Shown piece after piece: positions 61,068 through 64,000 of a stretch of DNA of 64,000 nucleotides (its first letter is position 1; every line of letters starts with the position of its first letter). Below the pieces are notes generated by a model. It saw only the letters and a program-made list of their open reading frames with translations, searched no databases and had not been told where the DNA came from. A program made the translations under genes and the position numbers. The DNA comes from Deltaproteobacteria bacterium (GTDB taxonomy: Bacteria > Myxococcota_A > Polyangia > GCA-2747355). The stretch lies in NCBI GenBank assembly GCA_020633415.1, contig JACKDQ010000001.1, forward strand, positions 248,001 to 312,000, in the 5' to 3' direction.

Positions 61068-61643
61068 CTAGTCGTCCTTGGGTTCAGCTGGCCAAAGCTC
61101 GATCATGTGCGGCGGGACTTTGTTACCGCGATGACTTTGCCAAGTCTGGCCGAGCTGCCGCAGCAGTAAGCGCTGGTTGCCCGCGCGCTGATAGTCCCAA
61201 AATCGCCAGCTGTCGCCCTCGAGCGCGCGAAGGCTGCCATGTCGCGTGGTCAGTTTTGCGACGCCGTTGCTGTCGAGTGCGAAAATATCGCCTGCGTCGT
61301 CGTATTGCTCGGATGGTTCGCCAAAGATGCGTAGTTTGGCCTGTGTGTCAGCGATGATGATGCCGCCGTCTCGCTCTGGGCGCACAGATAGCCATCGTTG
61401 ACAGTTTCCATCGCGAAGCTCAGCCTCACGCCAGTAGGATGCGCCCTGTGTGAGTTCGACTACCCCCTCGATGGTATGGTCGCGGCCCTCGATAGTAACG
61501 ATGTCTCCTGGGAGCATTTGATAGATCGAGCGTTCAACGAGCTGGCGCTGTGAGCTCTCTTTTGCAGCTCTTCGCTTTCGTGCAATTCGCACACCAAGGC
61601 TGATCACTCCGGCGGTAATCAGCGCTGCGAGGAGGGCTTCCAT
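61068..61643 (-). CDS. DUF4178-domain protein
   Basis: A 191-residue protein with an N-terminal membrane-type helix (ALLAALITAGVISLGV), then a DUF4178-like domain: YQMLPGDIVTIEGRDHTIEGVVEL, SYWREAELRDG and WLSVRPERDG. The second half (about 105-191) is beta-rich and unrecognised. DUF4178 proteins are often associated with membrane-linked stress or repair genes; the role here is unknown. It is the last of the rng-PilZ-DnaJ-DUF4178 genes, six bases after DnaJ, probably translated by coupling. Confidence 0.75.
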   Translation of the reverse strand: MEALLAALITAGVISLGVRIARKRRAAKESSQRQLVERSIYQMLPGDIVTIEGRDHTIEGVVELTQGASYWREAELRDGNCQRWLSVRPERDGGIIIADTQAKLRIFGEPSEQYDDAGDIFALDSNGVAKLTTRHGSLRALEGDSWRFWDYQRAGNQRLLLRQLGQTWQSHRGNKVPPHMIELWPAEPKDD

Positions 61644-61649
61644 CTCTTA

Positions 61650-62156
61650 TCAGCGCTGGCGCGCCGTCCCGCTCAACTCGCGTCGCAGTTCGTTGTAGAC
61701 CTCGGTCAGCTTTTGGCTGAGCTCGGTGGCCAGCTTGTGGCGTTCGGGGTCTTTGGTGTGAACATCGGGATGATAACGTCGCATCATCTGGCGATAATGT
61801 TTGCGGACGGTTTCGAGGTCAGACCCATTTGGGCATTCAAGCTGGGCGTAGAGTTGGGCCAGTCGCGACTCGCGACTTGTTCCGTGGCGGCGCGAGCGCG
61901 CATTGAAGCTCTCCGACGGGCGGCGTGCACGTTGGCCGCTCGAGCGGTAGCGCGCGCTTTCCCAAGGATCGCCAGCGGCGTCCTGGGCGGCGTGGCTCGC
62001 TGCCTCGCGACGAGCCTGGCGCCGGGCGAGTTCCGCCTCGAGTTCGGCGTCGGACATCTGCTCGAGTGGCGTGGTGCTTGCGGAGCCTTCGTCGTCGGAA
62101 AAAAGTGAGTTGATGTTCGAGCGAAAAAGGCTCGCCAGTCGCTTGCCAATGCTCAC
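61650..62156 (-). CDS. DnaJ-like J-domain protein
   Basis: A 168-residue protein whose J-domain lies at the C-terminus (about residues 100-165): LAQLYAQLECPNGSDLETVRKHYRQMM then the HPD motif in YHPDVH. The N-terminal 95 residues are unstructured or helical and Arg/Ser-rich. The HPD motif signals stimulation of Hsp70 ATPase activity. No Zn-finger or client-binding domain is present, so this is a minimal J-protein. Its start overlaps the PilZ stop (ATGA) and it precedes DUF4178. The presence of a J-domain beside RNase G and PilZ is unusual. Confidence 0.88.
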   Translation of the reverse strand: MSIGKRLASLFRSNINSLFSDDEGSASTTPLEQMSDAELEAELARRQARREAASHAAQDAAGDPWESARYRSSGQRARRPSESFNARSRRHGTSRESRLAQLYAQLECPNGSDLETVRKHYRQMMRRYHPDVHTKDPERHKLATELSQKLTEVYNELRRELSGTARQR

Positions 62157-62458
62157 GGCCGCCTCGTCATGATTCGTTCGATCAGTTTTGCCGAGAACGA
62201 TGTCAGCTCGACAAATGCCACGCCCATTCCGGGCGGATCGGCGGAAACACGGACGACCTCGCCGATCCCTTCGACGGTTTCGATATCATCGACGATTACG
62301 CTAAAGCGCAGCTTGACGCGCGTCCCCGGCGGTAAGGGATCTTTGCAGCGGATGAATGCGCCCGAGCGGGAAATGTTGGTGACGTATTCGGTGATGAACT
62401 GCTCGACGCTGTCGAACTCGCGGTTGATCACGATGCGTTCGTCACGGGGTACGTTCAT
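62153..62458 (-). CDS. PilZ-domain protein
   Basis: A 101-residue single-domain PilZ protein. Typical residues are visible in VTNISRSGAFIRC (N-x-S-x-x-G) and in the strands LPPGTRVKLRFSVIVDD and GIGEVVRVS. The N-terminal RxxxR that contacts c-di-GMP in classical PilZ domains is not clear; an RDER lies near residues 5-8. Binding of c-di-GMP is therefore uncertain. It begins 20 bases after rng and overlaps the J-domain gene by four bases. PilZ proteins often relay c-di-GMP to motility or export. Confidence 0.85.
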   Translation of the reverse strand: MNVPRDERIVINREFDSVEQFITEYVTNISRSGAFIRCKDPLPPGTRVKLRFSVIVDDIETVEGIGEVVRVSADPPGMGVAFVELTSFSAKLIERIMTRRP

Positions 62459-62478
62459 TGCTTTCGCTATCGTTCCGG

Positions 62479-63975
62479 TTACTGTTTGAACTTAACATGG
62501 ATCTCGAACTGCTCAATATGAAAGTCAGCTTGCGCGTCGACGACGATTTCTTTGCCGAGGCGCTGCTCCAAAAAGGCGAGATAATCCGGCTCATCCTCAG
62601 CTAGGCGGTCGGCGACATCCGGGTGGACGGCGACGATGATCGCATCGCCGGGCAGCTCGTGGGCTTGCCGCCGTATTTCGCGCAGGACGTCGTAACTGAC
62701 GGTTGCCGCGGACTTGAGGTAACCGCGGCCCTCACAGTAGGGGCACTGGTCGGTCAACTGTTGATTGAGGCTAGGTCGGACGCGCTTGCGCGTCATTTCC
62801 ACCAAGCCCAGCTCCGAGATTTCCAGCACGTTGGTGCGCGCGCGGTCAGCCTGCAGTGCTTGCTGTAGCGTGCGCCAGACCTTCTGCCGGTCGGCTTCTC
62901 GCTCCATATCGATGAAGTCGATAATGATCAATCCGCCGATGTTGCGGATTCGCAGTTGGTCGACGACCTCTTTGACAGCTTCGAGGTTGGTCTTGGAGAT
63001 CGTATCTTCGAGATTGCGGTAGCCGACGAATCGCCCGGTGTTGACGTCGATCGAGGTTAGCGCTTCGGTCTGGTCGATCACCAGGTACCCTCCCGACCGC
63101 AGCCAGACCTTACGCGTCAGCGCGCGGTCGAGCTCGACCTCGACGCCGTAGGCATCGAACAACGGTTCCGAGCCCTGGTAGAGTTCGAGTGATCTGCTGT
63201 GGCTTGGGGCGAAGGTTGAAACAAAGTCTTTGACGCGCGCGAACTCACTGGGGTTGTCGATCAGCAGCTGCTCGCAATCGTCGGACAGCATATCTCGGAC
63301 GGCGCGTAGCGTGACGTCAAGGTCGCGGTAGATCAGCGAGGGTGCACTGGCGCTGCTGGCGTTTTGGGAGATCTCTTCCCACTGGCGCAGCAAGAACTCC
63401 ATGTCGGCCTTGAGCTCAGCTTCGCTCTGGCCTTCGGCGACGGTGCGCACGATGAAGCCACAACTCGGTGGGCGGATACTCTCAACGATTTTGCGCAGGC
63501 GCTCGCGCTCGCCCTCGTCGAGGATACGGCGGGAGATGCCGATGTGGTCGACCGTTGGCATCAACACCAGGTGTCGACCCGGCAGCGAGATATTGGTGGT
63601 GATGCGGGCGCCCTTGGTGCCGATCGGATCCTTGGAGACTTGGACCAGTAGCTCCTGTCTTTCGTGGACCAGTGATTGGATCGGTGGCAACTCGCGACTG
63701 GCGTCCTCGGCGGGATCGCCGTTTTCGCCATCCTCGCGCAGCTCGGGCAGCCGTCTCGCATCTGCCGCATAGAGAAAGGCGGCGCGCGAAAGTCCGATTT
63801 CGACGAATGCGGCCTGCATGCCGGGCAGAACCCGCGCAACGCGCCCTTTGTAGATGCTACCGACGTTGCCGCGCTCTTGTTCGCGCTCGATGAACACCTC
63901 GGCTAGTGCGCCGTTTTCAACCAGGGCGACGCGCCGCTCACTGCCGTCGGAGGCGATCAATAGAAGCTTCGACAT
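62479..63975 (-). CDS. rng: Ribonuclease G
   Basis: A 498-residue RNase E/G-family endonuclease. It has an S1 RNA-binding domain (about residues 36-110: GNVGSIYKGRVARVLPGMQAAFVEIG). Catalytic Asp residues lie in D310 (SIDVNTG) and D353 (IIIDFIDM). The Zn-link is C411-P-Y-C414. The length matches RNase G; the long C-terminal scaffold of RNase E is absent. Family members mature 16S rRNA and decay mRNA. It opens a leftward operon with PilZ, DnaJ and DUF4178. The start codon at 63975 lies near the window end, so its promoter is outside. Confidence 0.95.
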   Translation of the reverse strand: MSKLLLIASDGSERRVALVENGALAEVFIEREQERGNVGSIYKGRVARVLPGMQAAFVEIGLSRAAFLYAADARRLPELREDGENGDPAEDASRELPPIQSLVHERQELLVQVSKDPIGTKGARITTNISLPGRHLVLMPTVDHIGISRRILDEGERERLRKIVESIRPPSCGFIVRTVAEGQSEAELKADMEFLLRQWEEISQNASSASAPSLIYRDLDVTLRAVRDMLSDDCEQLLIDNPSEFARVKDFVSTFAPSHSRSLELYQGSEPLFDAYGVEVELDRALTRKVWLRSGGYLVIDQTEALTSIDVNTGRFVGYRNLEDTISKTNLEAVKEVVDQLRIRNIGGLIIIDFIDMEREADRQKVWRTLQQALQADRARTNVLEISELGLVEMTRKRVRPSLNQQLTDQCPYCEGRGYLKSAATVSYDVLREIRRQAHELPGDAIIVAVHPDVADRLAEDEPDYLAFLEQRLGKEIVVDAQADFHIEQFEIHVKFKQ

Positions 63976-64000
63976 GATTCTTCAAAATGTCTGGCAGGAC

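Overview
This 64-kb window is GC-rich chromosomal DNA from a Gram-negative bacterium, most likely a Myxococcota-like (former deltaproteobacterial) lineage. The pointers are an FHA-sigma54 activator, a PilZ protein next to RNase G, Cys-rich lipoproteins with DDGNxCT repeats, and VWA/NHL/FG-GAP surface lipoproteins. The window also has a split-OPX style polysaccharide exporter. I see no rRNA, tRNA, CRISPR array, transposase or phage gene.

Layout. 1-14.4 kb: envelope and regulatory genes. These are the tail of a Cys-rich protein, small lipoproteins, a FadL-type porin, two VWA lipoproteins (one with an NHL propeller), a LysE exporter converging on a TetR regulator, an FHA-sigma54 activator and a Cys-rich lipoprotein. 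14.5-53.6 kb: a large polysaccharide region. It opens with an M74 endopeptidase, a heparinase II/III-like protein, a GT4 and WecB. It continues with a secreted helical protein plus a beta-barrel, an SDR epimerase, and a WecA-CapD(N) fusion. A very long leftward operon follows (42674 to 25967). It runs Wzc-type BY-kinase, ArnA-C-like SDR, methyltransferase, PHP, ATP-grasp, two DegT enzymes flanking WbqC, methyltransferase, Wzx, GTs, Wzy and a NeuD/PglD-like protein. Next come a rightward WaaL/Wzy-TPR protein and a GT4, a short Wza-like OPX lipoprotein, an FG-GAP lipoprotein, and a leftward CapD catalytic protein / PglE-like aminotransferase / PglC-like initiating transferase group. 53.9-64 kb: a small secreted protein, a gluzincin lipoprotein, SPFH-GYF, a 1422-residue TPR protein, and a compact rng-PilZ-DnaJ-DUF4178 operon.

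How the genes fit together. The centre reads as a Wzx/Wzy-dependent exopolysaccharide or O-antigen system. Sugar nucleotides would be made by WecB, CapD/PglE-like, ArnA-C-like and DegT enzymes. Repeat units would start on undecaprenyl phosphate through the WecA-type and PglC-type transferases and be extended by several GTs. Wzx would flip them, Wzy proteins polymerise them under Wzc control, and a short OPX with a separate beta-barrel would export them.

Most unusual points: a CapD/FlaA1-type enzyme cut at its domain boundary, with its membrane half fused to WecA; a PglD-like protein with Gln at the catalytic His position; the ArnA-C/methyltransferase/PHP/ATP-grasp/DegT/WbqC cassette, which may build an undescribed amino sugar; and a 21-bp tandem hairpin in front of the fusion gene. 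Functional calls come from motifs read by eye; no database search was run.
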